Assembly (NCBI GenBank): GCA_913778495.1
Contig: CAJYVD010000002.1
Coordinates: forward strand, 1 to 64,000
Origin: an uncultured Pantoea sp.
GTDB taxonomy: Bacteria > Pseudomonadota > Gammaproteobacteria > Enterobacterales > Enterobacteriaceae
Reading direction: 5' to 3'
DNA: 64,000 nucleotides
Shown here piece by piece: positions 44,098 to 52,379 of this stretch. Both the position numbers and the translations under genes were made by a program. Numbering within the stretch: the first letter of the stretch is position 1; the number at the start of each line of letters is the position of its first letter. The notes under the pieces were generated by a model, which was given only the letters and a program-made list of their open reading frames with translations, made no database searches and had not been told where the DNA came from.

Positions 44098-44733
44098 ATG
44101 CCAACGATTATTTTGGATTCATGTAATTACACACGCCTGGGACTATCGGATTATATGTCTGCTAAAGGAGTTAAAAAGAAAAACATAACTCCGGTGACTG
44201 ACATTGAACAACTGCAACAAAAATGTGAACAACTGAAGCCGGGCGTCGTTTTTATTAACGAGGAATGCTTCATTCATGAAGCGGATTCAAGCGATCGTAT
44301 TCGTGCTATTATCACACAGCATCCTGACACCTTATTCTTTATCTTTATGGCTATCTCGAATATCCATTTTGAGGAATACCTCTACGTTCGTAAGAACTTG
44401 ATTATTACGTCAAAATCGATAAAAACATCGACATTAGACTCCTTGCTGGGAACTTACCTGCAAAAGAAACTTAATGCATCCCCGCGTATTTCAGCCGGGA
44501 TGGATATTCATCCACTGACATTAAGCCAAACGGAATCTAATATGCTGAAAATGTGGATGTCAGGTCATGACACCATTCAAATTTCAGACAAGATGCAAAT
44601 TAAAGCCAAAACCGTTTCGTCACATAAAGGCAATATTAAGCGCAAAATTAAAACGCACAATAAGCAAGTGATATACCATGTAGTACGCCTTACAGATAAT
44701 GTTACATCCGGCATTTATGTAAACGTACGCTAA
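44098..44733 (+). CDS. rcsA: Capsule regulator RcsA
   Basis: 211 residues from the ATG at 44098 (E. coli 207). The N-terminal half has [20 protein letters not shown] and the LuxR-type helix-turn-helix is near 150-205 ([20 protein letters not shown], then [15 protein letters not shown]), very close to E. coli RcsA. With RcsB it activates exopolysaccharide genes and represses flhDC. The protein is normally Lon-unstable. A terminator follows at 44785-44819. Confidence 0.96.
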   Translation: MPTIILDSCNYTRLGLSDYMSAKGVKKKNITPVTDIEQLQQKCEQLKPGVVFINEECFIHEADSSDRIRAIITQHPDTLFFIFMAISNIHFEEYLYVRKNLIITSKSIKTSTLDSLLGTYLQKKLNASPRISAGMDIHPLTLSQTESNMLKMWMSGHDTIQISDKMQIKAKTVSSHKGNIKRKIKTHNKQVIYHVVRLTDNVTSGIYVNVR

Positions 44734-44784
44734 TTATAAGCGAAGCCTTTCTTCGCGCATTGACACACGCAGGCTAATCTTGTT

Positions 44785-44819
44785 CGCCAGGCCCTGTTGA
44801 CGCAGGACCTGGCGTTTTT
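44785..44819 (+). terminator. rcsA terminator
   Basis: CGCCAGGCCCTG paired with CAGGACCTGGCG (one internal mismatch) around a TTGACG loop, followed by five T residues. Confidence 0.8.
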
Positions 44820-44853
44820 GCTCATTTTGCGACCTGGATCGCACTTCCTCACC

Positions 44854-44880
44854 TAATCCTTTCCCGGCCGATGCCGATGC
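44854..44880 (+). promoter_or_regulatory. Candidate sigma28 promoter of the chemoreceptor gene
   Basis: TAATCCTT, 11 bases, GCCGATGC: five of eight and six of eight matches with correct spacing, 39 bases before the start. It is weaker than the fliC and fliD sites, but chemoreceptor genes are usual sigma28 targets. Confidence 0.4.
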
Positions 44881-44919
44881 TTGTTTTCAGCACCTCCTAC
44901 CTAAAACGAGAGCAAGGAT

Positions 44920-46620
44920 ATGAAAACAGCATCAATTGATGGGCAAGATAAGCTCAGCATCTGGCAAAACCTCCGCCTGATGCCGCTTTTCAGCATTATT
45001 TTTGGTGGCATTCTGCTGCTTTTCGCGCTGTGCATTGGCCTCGCCAGTTATTTTCTTGTACTGGGCAACCAATCGCTCAACGACGCAACCAATGAAATTC
45101 AGATTCGCATGGGGCTCTCTAACAGCTCGAACCACCTGCGCACCGCGCGTCTGAACGTCATTCAGTCGGGTGCGGCGGCCCGCATTGGGGAAATGGACAG
45201 CTACCGCGCCGACCTGGCGCGGACGCAGCAGCGTATTAATCAGGCGCGAGAAGGCTTCAACTTCTATATGAACCGTCCGGATAAAACGCCGGAGGGCATT
45301 GCGCTGGACGGTCCGCTGACCACCCGCTTTAACGACTACGTGGAAAAAGGCCTCAAGCCGATGATTGAATCGGCTAAGCAAGGCAGTTTTGAAAGCATTA
45401 TCGCGCAGGAAACAGACGTCACGCGCAAGCTGGACGATGCCTATAACGAGATTTTGCTGAAAGCGATCAAAATTCGCACCGACCGCGCCAACGCCATTAA
45501 TGCTCAGGCCGCGCGTCAGTCGCACATGGGCTTTATCGCCATGGGCGTTGCTTTCGTCAGCGCCGTGTTGCTGGTGCTGCTGACCTTTATCTTCCTGCGT
45601 CGCGTTGTGATTACCCCGCTGCGCCATTCGGTCGAGCGCATCGAACGCATTGCGCAAGGCGATTTAACCGCGCCTGAGCAAGCCTGTGGCCGCGGCGAAA
45701 TTGGTAGCTTGCTGCACGGTCTGCAATTGATGCAGGCGTCGCTGGTGCGCACGGTCGGCACGGTACGTGAAGGAGCCGTGGCCATTTATCAAGGGTCCAG
45801 CGAAATCTCGGCGGGCAATACCGATCTCTCGTCACGCACCGAACAGCAGGCCTCCGCGTTAGAACAAACGGCGGCCAGCATGGAACAGCTGACGGCAACC
45901 GTGAAGCAAAATGCCGAGAACGCGCATCATGCCAGTCAGTTGGCCGCAGATGCCTCCGGCAAAGCGCGTAACGGCGGTGAATTGGTGAGCGGCGTGGTGA
46001 AGACCATGAACAATATCTCCGGCAGCTCGAAGAAAATCGCTGAAATCACCAACGTGATTAACAGTATCGCTTTCCAGACCAACATTCTCGCACTGAATGC
46101 TGCTGTGGAAGCGGCGCGTGCCGGTGAGCAAGGCCGCGGATTTGCCGTGGTTGCCAGTGAGGTCCGCAACCTTGCGCAGCGCAGTGCCCAGGCGGCCAAA
46201 GAGATTGAAACGCTGATTGCGGAATCCGTCGGTCTGATCGCCAACGGTTCACATCAGGTCAGTGAAGCCGGCAGCACCATGGGCGAGATTGTTGAGGCGG
46301 TTCGCCGCGTCACCGACATTATGTCTGAGATTGCAGCCGCATCGGATGAGCAGAGCCGCGGCATCCAGCAGGTGAGTTTGGCGGTGACCGAAATGGATAA
46401 TGTGACCCAACAGAACGCCTCACTGGTGGAAGAAGCGTCCTCTGCCGCCGCTTCTCTCGAAGATCAAGCGGGTAAATTGACGCAGGCAGTGGCGGTGTTC
46501 CGCCTGAATGACCGTCCGGCTGAACGCGTTGTTCCGGCAGCGACCGCGCTAAAAACGCCGGTTGTCGCGCCCCGCCCCGCTTTGGCGGCGTCCGGTAGCG
46601 ACAATTGGGAAACGTTCTGA
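44920..46620 (+). CDS. Methyl-accepting chemotaxis protein, Tar type
   Basis: 566 residues. Membrane helix 1 is at about 24-50, a four-helix ligand domain follows, and membrane helix 2 is near 202-226. HAMP and the methylation helices come next, then the signalling tip (NVINSIAFQTNILALNAAVE, RGFAVVASEVRNLAQRSAQA). The C-terminus ends NWETF, the CheR/CheB tether found on abundant receptors. The ligand is unknown. E. coli has no receptor gene between rcsA and dsrB, so it is an insertion relative to that order. Confidence 0.93.
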   Translation: MKTASIDGQDKLSIWQNLRLMPLFSIIFGGILLLFALCIGLASYFLVLGNQSLNDATNEIQIRMGLSNSSNHLRTARLNVIQSGAAARIGEMDSYRADLARTQQRINQAREGFNFYMNRPDKTPEGIALDGPLTTRFNDYVEKGLKPMIESAKQGSFESIIAQETDVTRKLDDAYNEILLKAIKIRTDRANAINAQAARQSHMGFIAMGVAFVSAVLLVLLTFIFLRRVVITPLRHSVERIERIAQGDLTAPEQACGRGEIGSLLHGLQLMQASLVRTVGTVREGAVAIYQGSSEISAGNTDLSSRTEQQASALEQTAASMEQLTATVKQNAENAHHASQLAADASGKARNGGELVSGVVKTMNNISGSSKKIAEITNVINSIAFQTNILALNAAVEAARAGEQGRGFAVVASEVRNLAQRSAQAAKEIETLIAESVGLIANGSHQVSEAGSTMGEIVEAVRRVTDIMSEIAAASDEQSRGIQQVSLAVTEMDNVTQQNASLVEEASSAAASLEDQAGKLTQAVAVFRLNDRPAERVVPAATALKTPVVAPRPALAASGSDNWETF

Positions 46621-46632
46621 TTTACGCCTGCC

Positions 46633-46664
46633 GCGATGGCTTCCCTCCGCGGGGAAGCCATCGC
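46633..46664. terminator. Hairpin after the chemoreceptor gene
   Basis: Perfect 13-base arms GCGATGGCTTCCC and GGGAAGCCATCGC with a six-base loop between convergent genes. There is no T tract, so termination is likely but not certain. Confidence 0.6.
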
Positions 46665-46678
46665 GCAGTGCCGTGCGG

Positions 46679-46873
46679 TTAGGCGTCTTGATAGGGGGTG
46701 ACAAACACCCCTTCTGCGTGTTCGCTCTCGTTGAAAAACCAGATCCCCAACGGATAATCCTCCAGCGCCACCAGATACATGGTGCCTTCGTTGAAGGCTT
46801 CTACTGCCAGCACCGTCCCCACGCGACGGGGTCCACCGTCGGTCTTCACTGATACCCGATCATTTACCTGCAT
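46679..46873 (-). CDS. dsrB: DsrB family protein
   Basis: 64 residues from the ATG at 46873 (GGGAG upstream; the longer upstream frame is not used). [20 protein letters not shown] and [17 protein letters not shown] match E. coli DsrB almost residue by residue. The E. coli gene lies beside the dsrA sRNA gene and is sigma-S dependent; its function is unknown. Confidence 0.9.
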   Translation of the reverse strand: MQVNDRVSVKTDGGPRRVGTVLAVEAFNEGTMYLVALEDYPLGIWFFNESEHAEGVFVTPYQDA

Positions 46874-46941
46874 GCGTTTTACTCCCGCGCTTATCGTGGA
46901 TAACAGTGTACCGAAAGAGAGCGTTGCGAACCCGATCGCGA

Positions 46942-47100
46942 TCAACGTCGCGCGATAACCCACACGGCGTGAACGATGCCCGGAATATAGCCACACAGCG
47001 TCAGCAGAATATTAAGCCAAAACGCACCGCCAAATCCTACCTGCAGAAACACCCCCAGCGGCGGCAGTAAAATAGCAATGATAATGCGAAAAAGATCCAT
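46942..47100 (-). CDS. YqaE/Pmp3-family small membrane protein
   Basis: 52 residues, the same length as E. coli YqaE. Two membrane helices are joined by a short loop: [20 protein letters not shown] and the family end [13 protein letters not shown]. Pmp3 proteins are stress-linked membrane peptides. It lies 68 bases upstream of dsrB on the same strand. It is too short for standard length cut-offs. Confidence 0.9.
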   Translation of the reverse strand: MDLFRIIIAILLPPLGVFLQVGFGGAFWLNILLTLCGYIPGIVHAVWVIARR

Positions 47101-47309
47101 GTTAACTCCCTGATAGTGTTCTTAATTGGTCAGACGTAAGCATAGACGATGCGCCTGGTTCGCGCAGAGGCGCCCGGTAAAGATGTGTCAAGGACACGCT
47201 TTTCACTCTCTTAACGTTTTACTGCGAGACGCCTGACGTCGTCGCGTTTTACACTCTCTACCACTGCCCACCCCAAAAGTGCAGTCAACCAAGAAGTAAC
47301 AAGGATTTT

Positions 47310-47334
47310 GCCCGCGCAGCGCGGGCTTTTTTTT
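47310..47334 (+). terminator. Orphan terminator upstream of yodD
   Basis: GCCCGC/GCGGGC stem with a five-base loop and eight T residues on the plus strand, where no plus-strand gene ends. It may close a small RNA starting somewhere in 47150-47270. No sure promoter was found, and the rest of 47101-47400 is empty. Confidence 0.65.
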
Positions 47335-47400
47335 GCCCGCCGCGTACGCAACCCCCTCGACTATACTGATTGCAGTCGCCAACGTTGTTGGAGGTAGGCA

Positions 47401-47616
47401 ATGAAAACAGATGAACAGCGGGAAGCACCCCTTGACGTGGAGGCGCTGCTGGAGGCGATCCGCAAAACAACCTCAGGTGACATCCAGACGTATATGGAGG
47501 GCGAGCAAGCGCAGTGGGTTAGCGTCGGCGAACGATCCTTTACCACCTATAGCGAGCTGGCGGAGGCGTTCGAGTTGGATATTCGCGACTTTAGCTGTAT
47601 TGAGGCGAACCGATGA
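47401..47616 (+). CDS. yodD: YodD family peroxide/acid response protein
   Basis: 71 residues with GGAGG before the ATG. The C-terminal half (YSELAEAFELDIRDFSCIEA) is almost the same as in E. coli YodD (75 residues), a small stress-induced soluble protein next to dsrB. It has an acidic composition and no membrane segment. Its molecular role is unknown. Confidence 0.9.
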   Translation: MKTDEQREAPLDVEALLEAIRKTTSGDIQTYMEGEQAQWVSVGERSFTTYSELAEAFELDIRDFSCIEANR

Positions 47617-47626
47617 AATCGATTTC

Positions 47627-47698
47627 AAAAAAAGGCCCAGCATTAAACTGGGCCAAATGATTCAGTAGGTTCGTTACACCAGGGAACTCTTAACACAG
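47627..47698 (-). ncRNA. DsrA-like small RNA candidate
   Basis: Minus strand: -35 TTGTGT, 16 bases, -10 TAATCT (47709-47704), then a transcript of about 70 bases ending in stem GGCCCAG/CTGGGCC and seven T residues (47633-47627). The core TTCCCTGGTGTAACGAA (47686-47670) matches the rpoS-pairing segment of E. coli DsrA nearly base for base. The dsrA gene also lies in the rcsA-dsrB-yodD neighbourhood. The transcript is shorter than E. coli DsrA (87) and the site differs slightly. ArcZ has a similar but less complete core. Confidence 0.65.
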
Positions 47699-47969
47699 CG
47701 CTCAGATTACGCTTAAGTGGGCACAACACAAGCCCCGGCAGTGCGGCGGGATGCCCCTCTGGCAGCGTACTTTTTCTAGCCTGTTGATCGCCTTATCTTT
47801 TTACTTCCTCTGCGGCCGGTTTGGCTGATGCGAAACTCAGTAAAACCGCTGCTTTTAAGATTACTCCTGGAAATCACCGCCGTTACCGCGCAGGAAAGTG
47901 CGAACGCCAGAACGCATTATACTGATGACTCGCTACTTTACCGACGTCACTGGCCCGAGGAGTGCTGCG

Positions 47970-48758
47970 ATGCCTGCGTTTGATTCATCGCTATTGGTAG
48001 TAACCGATCTGGACGGTTCGCTGCTGGATCATCACGACTACAATTGGGAAGCCGCACGCGAGTGGCTGACGCGCTTGCAGCAACAGCACATTCCGGTGGT
48101 GCTCTGCTCAAGTAAAACCGCCGCTGAGATGATTCCGTTGCAGAAAGCATTGGGCATCGCTGGCGCACCCTTTATCGCTGAAAACGGCGCGCGGGTTTCG
48201 ACAGGCGAAGAGCAAACCGTCCGCGACGAACCGGGTGAGGCGTACCAGGCGCTTTGCGCCACGCTCAGCAGCCTAAAAGCACAATTCCGCTTTGATAGCT
48301 TTTGTGATTTCAGCGACGCTGATGTCGCTAACTTCACCGGCCTGTCGCTGGCCGACGCGCGCAAAAGCCGCATGCGCGAAGCATCCGAAGTTCTGTTGTG
48401 GCGCGACGATGCCGACAAGCTGGAAGCGTTTCGTACGGCGCTGACCGCACACCAACTGTCACTCACGCAGGGTGGACGCTTTTGGCACGTCATGCCCGCA
48501 GGCTGCGGCAAGGGCGTGGCACTGGCTCAGGTGCTTCACCATCTTGCTAAAAACGAAGGCTTCACGCGGACTACCCTGGGGCTGGGCGATGGGCCCAACG
48601 ACATCCCCATGCTGGAAGCCGTGGATTACGCCGTGATCATCAAAGGCTTCAGCAAAACCCCGGTGACGCTACAACGCAGCGACGCTGACCGCATTTACCG
48701 TACCACGCATACCGGCCCCGAGGGCTGGCGTGAAGGGCTCGACCACTTCCTGACGTAA
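47970..48758 (+). CDS. yedP: HAD phosphatase, YedP/MpgP type (glucosyl- or mannosyl-3-phosphoglycerate phosphatase)
   Basis: 262 residues from the ATG at 47970 with GAGGAG seven bases before it. HAD motif I is VTDLDGSLLD (Asp13, Asp15), then CSSKT and the late motif GLGDGPNDIPML. The closing PEGWREGLDHF matches E. coli YedP. It should release phosphate from a hexosyl-3-phosphoglycerate. The next gene encodes a GT81-like synthase, so glucosylglycerate is the more likely product. The preceding 270 bases hold the DsrA-like RNA on the other strand. Confidence 0.9.
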   Translation: MPAFDSSLLVVTDLDGSLLDHHDYNWEAAREWLTRLQQQHIPVVLCSSKTAAEMIPLQKALGIAGAPFIAENGARVSTGEEQTVRDEPGEAYQALCATLSSLKAQFRFDSFCDFSDADVANFTGLSLADARKSRMREASEVLLWRDDADKLEAFRTALTAHQLSLTQGGRFWHVMPAGCGKGVALAQVLHHLAKNEGFTRTTLGLGDGPNDIPMLEAVDYAVIIKGFSKTPVTLQRSDADRIYRTTHTGPEGWREGLDHFLT

Positions 48759-48783
48759 TCCCCCTTTGATTAAGGATGAGACG

Positions 48784-50004
48784 ATGAGTGATTTTTACCA
48801 GAACGGCGTGATTACCAACTTTCATAATCTCACCCACCGCAGCGTTGAATCGCTGGAAAAGGAGATGGTGCGCTTTGCCCGCCGACGTAAAATGGGCCTG
48901 ATTTTACCGTCTCTGTTTTCTGAGCTGGAAGGCCCGGCGCTGGACAACATCGTCACCGAACTGGCGAAAGTTCCCTATCTTGATGAGATCGTCATTGGCC
49001 TTGATCGCGCCGATCGCGATCAGTTCATGTTTGCGCGCGACTTCTTTTCGCGTCTACCGCAGCGCCACCGCATCCTGTGGAATGACGGTCCCCGCCTTAA
49101 AGCCATCGATGCCGAGCTGGACAAAGAGGGCTTGTCCCCCAGCCAGCCGGGTAAAGGCCGTAACGTCTGGTTCTGCACCGGCTATACGCTGGCGTCGGAC
49201 CGCACACAGTGCGTGGCGCTCCACGATTGCGATATTGTGACCTATGAGCGCGGTATGCTGGCACGCCTGCTCTACCCGCTGGCCAATCCGGCTTTCCAGT
49301 ATGAATTTTGCAAAGGCTTCTATGCGCGCGTGGCCGACGGTAAGCTCAATGGCCGCGTGGGCCGCCTGTTGGTTGGGCCGCTGCTGCGCTCGCTGCAAAA
49401 AGTGTACGGTCATTCCGAATACCTTGATTACCTCACCAGCTTTCGCTACCCGCTGTCAGGCGAATTTGCCATGCGTACTCACGTGCTCAACGGCATCAAA
49501 ATTCCCGGCGACTGGGGGCTGGAAATTGGCGTGCTGTCGGAGATCTATCGCAACTACACCACGCGCCAGACCTGTCAGGTGGAGATCGCTGACAACTACG
49601 ATCATAAACATCAGCCGCTGGCGGAAGAGGATGGCACCGGCGGGCTGAAACGGATGAGCAATGACATCGTCCAGTCTCTGCTGCGCAAGTTGGCTACCAT
49701 GGGCGTGCCGCTGACCAGCGATTCATTCCGCGTATTGAAAGCCACCTACTACCGCAACGCGCTGGATATCATGGAGACCTACAACCACGAAGCGGCGATG
49801 AACGGGCTGAAATTCGATCAGCACGTTGAAGAGGCGGCCGTGGAAATGTTTACCCAAGCGATTCTCGACGCCGGCCAGGCGTTTATCGAACGTCCTAACG
49901 AGAAACCGTTTATTCCGAGCTGGAGCCGCGTGCAGTCTGCTTTCCCCGACATCTTGCAGCGCATTTACAAAGCGGTAGAGGAGGACAATCAGGGCGACGT
50001 TTAG
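48784..50004 (+). CDS. Glucosyl-3-phosphoglycerate synthase-like glycosyltransferase
   Basis: 406 residues from the ATG at 48784. It is a GT-A fold with the metal site HDCDI near residue 147, RYPLSGEFAMRTHVL and DWGLEIGVLSEIYRNY, typical of GpgS/GT81 enzymes that join glucose from a sugar nucleotide to 3-phosphoglycerate. The preceding phosphatase, 25 bases away, completes a two-step route to glucosylglycerate, a compatible solute for salt or nitrogen stress. E. coli keeps only the phosphatase. The end overlaps dgcQ convergently by a few bases. Confidence 0.82.
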   Translation: MSDFYQNGVITNFHNLTHRSVESLEKEMVRFARRRKMGLILPSLFSELEGPALDNIVTELAKVPYLDEIVIGLDRADRDQFMFARDFFSRLPQRHRILWNDGPRLKAIDAELDKEGLSPSQPGKGRNVWFCTGYTLASDRTQCVALHDCDIVTYERGMLARLLYPLANPAFQYEFCKGFYARVADGKLNGRVGRLLVGPLLRSLQKVYGHSEYLDYLTSFRYPLSGEFAMRTHVLNGIKIPGDWGLEIGVLSEIYRNYTTRQTCQVEIADNYDHKHQPLAEEDGTGGLKRMSNDIVQSLLRKLATMGVPLTSDSFRVLKATYYRNALDIMETYNHEAAMNGLKFDQHVEEAAVEMFTQAILDAGQAFIERPNEKPFIPSWSRVQSAFPDILQRIYKAVEEDNQGDV

Positions 50005-51653
50005 TCCTGCGCGCACACGCTATTGCGCCCGCGATTTTTCGCCAGATAGAGGCGGCGATCGGCTGCCGCCTGCAAACGTTCAGGGTGATACTCGCCCTGC
50101 TCTTCGCTGCTGCTGACGCCCGCCGACAGCGTCACGCTAAACGTGGTGCTGGCATTCACCAGCAGCGTTTTTGCCGCGAGGCGCGCTCGAATACGCTCGG
50201 CCACGGCTTCCGCTTCGTTCAACGGGGTGTCCGGCAGCACCAGACAGAACTCCTCCCCGCCAATGCGTCCTGCGACATCGTGTTCGCGCACCGTGTGTTT
50301 TAGCACCCCGGCCACCTGCACCAGCGCCTGATCCCCGGCATGGTGTCCCCAGGTGTCGTTGACGCGTTTGAAGTGGTCAATATCCAGTTGGATCACCGAC
50401 AGCGGACGCTGCTGCTGTTGGTGCTGTTTGGCCAATATGACAAAGCGCTCAAAAAAGGCGTTGCGGTTCAACAGCTGCGTTAAGCCATCGTAGTTGGCGC
50501 GCCAGTGCAGCCGGCTCGACAGCGCATCCATCCGTGCAATCGCCCGAATAATTACGCGATGTGCCAGCCACAACAGCAGCGTAAACAGCAGCCACATGAC
50601 CAACAGGAACAGCATGACGCGACCGGACTCCTGCGACAACGCCTGCTTGAGGCTCTGCACATTGATCAGATAGGCATCAACGTGAGCCAGCTTTTTCCAG
50701 CTAATAAACTGGCTGCCCAGATGCATTATTCCGGACGGCTGGTGCGCGATCTGCTGCAGAAGCCAGGTTCGCTGCTGTGGGCTCAGCGCGTGTGCGTCTT
50801 CGCTCTCCAGGCGCGCAATCTCATTCAGGGCGCGATCGACCATCACTAATCTGCCCGGCAGCAATTGCATGCGCGCGTTCGCCAGCAGCTGGCGGATACG
50901 CTGCTGGGTAAAATCCATGGACAGCACGCCAAACCAATAGCCATCGCTCACGATAGGCGTACTGACGGTGAGCATCAGCCCTTCGTTAAATTCGCCCTGG
51001 TAGGCCGTGGTCCAGCGTTGTCGCGCATGGTGCGGATTATCGGGTGCCTGAGTGCGAAAATAGTCACGCTGAACCATGGTGGCATAGCTTTTTTCCAGAA
51101 TCTGCGGCGAGTCCGGCGGACGTGAACTGATGTAAAAGCCGGCGCGGGACAGGTACCAGAAGCGCGAGTGAAACGCCTGGTTAGGATCGGAAAACTGCAG
51201 GATATAGCTAAATTCCAGCGCGGCGCTGAGCTCCTGATGCAGGCGCGGCTCGCTGCGCAGCAGCAGTGGATCGCGCTTAAGCCAGGCATCACTCACGCCG
51301 TTGAGCGGCACGCTGCGCAGCGTGGTGAGTTGCAGTTGCCAGGTGGGCTGCTGGCGCAGCGTGTCAAAGCGGGCAAACGTCTCGCGCGTGCGGTTGTGGT
51401 CAAGCGGATGGTGCAGCGCGTAAGTGAGCATTTTTTCGTAATACACCAGCTCATCAAGGCTTTCCTGAAACGCACTGTCGAGATTTTTTTGCACCTCTGC
51501 CAGCTGCGCCGCCTGCCGCGCTTCGTAGTTGTTTTTGAGTTCCCGCGCTTCATAGGCCGTTATGCAGGCGGAGAAAAAGAACACCGCCAGAAAACAGAGA
51601 TGCACGCGCAAAAAGGGATTCGTCCGAATCGCTGACAGAGGAGAAACAGGCAT
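50001..51653 (-). CDS. dgcQ: Diguanylate cyclase DgcQ (YedQ)
   Basis: 550 residues (E. coli 564). Membrane helix 1 is at about 17-36, then a periplasmic sensor with LRSVPLNGVSDAWL and SRAGFYISSRP. Membrane helix 2 is near 340-360, and a C-terminal GGDEF domain has the active site GGEEF near 463. It makes c-di-GMP from two GTP. It has YedQ-type similarity across the sensor, so orthology is likely. The convergent overlap with the GT81-like gene means antisense readthrough is possible. Confidence 0.92.
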   Translation of the reverse strand: MPVSPLSAIRTNPFLRVHLCFLAVFFFSACITAYEARELKNNYEARQAAQLAEVQKNLDSAFQESLDELVYYEKMLTYALHHPLDHNRTRETFARFDTLRQQPTWQLQLTTLRSVPLNGVSDAWLKRDPLLLRSEPRLHQELSAALEFSYILQFSDPNQAFHSRFWYLSRAGFYISSRPPDSPQILEKSYATMVQRDYFRTQAPDNPHHARQRWTTAYQGEFNEGLMLTVSTPIVSDGYWFGVLSMDFTQQRIRQLLANARMQLLPGRLVMVDRALNEIARLESEDAHALSPQQRTWLLQQIAHQPSGIMHLGSQFISWKKLAHVDAYLINVQSLKQALSQESGRVMLFLLVMWLLFTLLLWLAHRVIIRAIARMDALSSRLHWRANYDGLTQLLNRNAFFERFVILAKQHQQQQRPLSVIQLDIDHFKRVNDTWGHHAGDQALVQVAGVLKHTVREHDVAGRIGGEEFCLVLPDTPLNEAEAVAERIRARLAAKTLLVNASTTFSVTLSAGVSSSEEQGEYHPERLQAAADRRLYLAKNRGRNSVCAQD

Positions 51654-51844
51654 CAGCCAATGAACTCCGATGACAAAACAGTGGAGGCAGTGTATCTAGC
51701 GCGGCAGCGGTCGTACAGCGTCTGCGTCAGGAGAGCCGATACGTCATCAACGAGAGCAACGGCATTGAGGGTAATGCGCAACGCGGCGATAAGGTGGGCA
51801 TCGAAACAGTGAAAACGGGGCGCTAATGCGGCCCCGCTCCGCCA

Positions 51845-52024
51845 TCAGCTTGCCAGCGGACTCTCCGCTGACGCGTGGGTCAGTTCATCGCTGCGAAACG
51901 CTTCCCGACGCACGCTAAAGCCATCGTACCAACGACACTCCACCATTCCACTGGCATAGCCGGTCACGACCATAACGGGACCGCCCTCATTGTGCTGAAC
52001 TTCGTCACTTATCGCAAAATTCAT
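51845..52024 (-). CDS. yodC: YodC family protein (DUF2158)
   Basis: 59 residues with GGAGGG six bases before the ATG at 52024. EGGPVMVVTGYASGMVECRW followed by YDG closely matches E. coli YodC. It is a small soluble beta-rich protein of unknown function. Confidence 0.9.
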   Translation of the reverse strand: MNFAISDEVQHNEGGPVMVVTGYASGMVECRWYDGFSVRREAFRSDELTHASAESPLAS

Positions 52025-52153
52025 ACCGCACCCTCCCTTTTAACGTTGAGTAAACGTATTCAGGTATAGCAGCTCTGCGGCGTGATTGCCTATAGGATAA
52101 TGTTATTAGTGTGACGAATTCGGAATCAGGAGTGAAAAATATTGTTTATAAAA

Positions 52154-52185
52154 AAAGCCGATAAGATTTCTTATCGGCTTTGAAC
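52154..52185 (-). terminator. Terminator of the small gene at 52201-52335
   Basis: On the minus strand a 12-pair stem AAAGCCGATAAG/CTTATCGGCTTT with a four-base loop, then T residues. Confidence 0.85.
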
Positions 52186-52200
52186 AGTACTTCGGAGAGT

Positions 52201-52335
52201 TTAGATTTTGCAGCCTTCGCAGTCCGCTTCGTCGCTGAGATCCGCTGGGACTTCATTCGCCTTTTCTGCCGCTTTGGCTTCAGCCTGCTCCAGCTGTGCA
52301 TCGATATCAAATTCGAACATATCGTCGTTCATCAT
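52201..52335 (-). CDS. Small acidic protein with C-terminal CxxC
   Basis: 44 residues, starting MMNDDMFEFDIDAQ and ending DCEGCKI; AGGAG precedes two consecutive ATG codons, either of which could be used. It is acidic and helical, with Ala/Glu/Lys-rich middle. A good terminator lies after it. It lies 45 bases downstream of yedI on the same strand. I do not recognise a named family; the CEGC end might bind metal. Confidence 0.65.
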   Translation of the reverse strand: MMNDDMFEFDIDAQLEQAEAKAAEKANEVPADLSDEADCEGCKI

Positions 52336-52379
52336 CGTTCTCCTGACCTGTGATTAATTTTACCCGCGCTTTATACCTG

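Noticed and set aside
44734-44919. dsrA between rcsA and the next gene, as in E. coli
   Set aside because: Only the rcsA terminator and a weak sigma28 candidate are present; the DsrA-like core is instead at 47670-47686.
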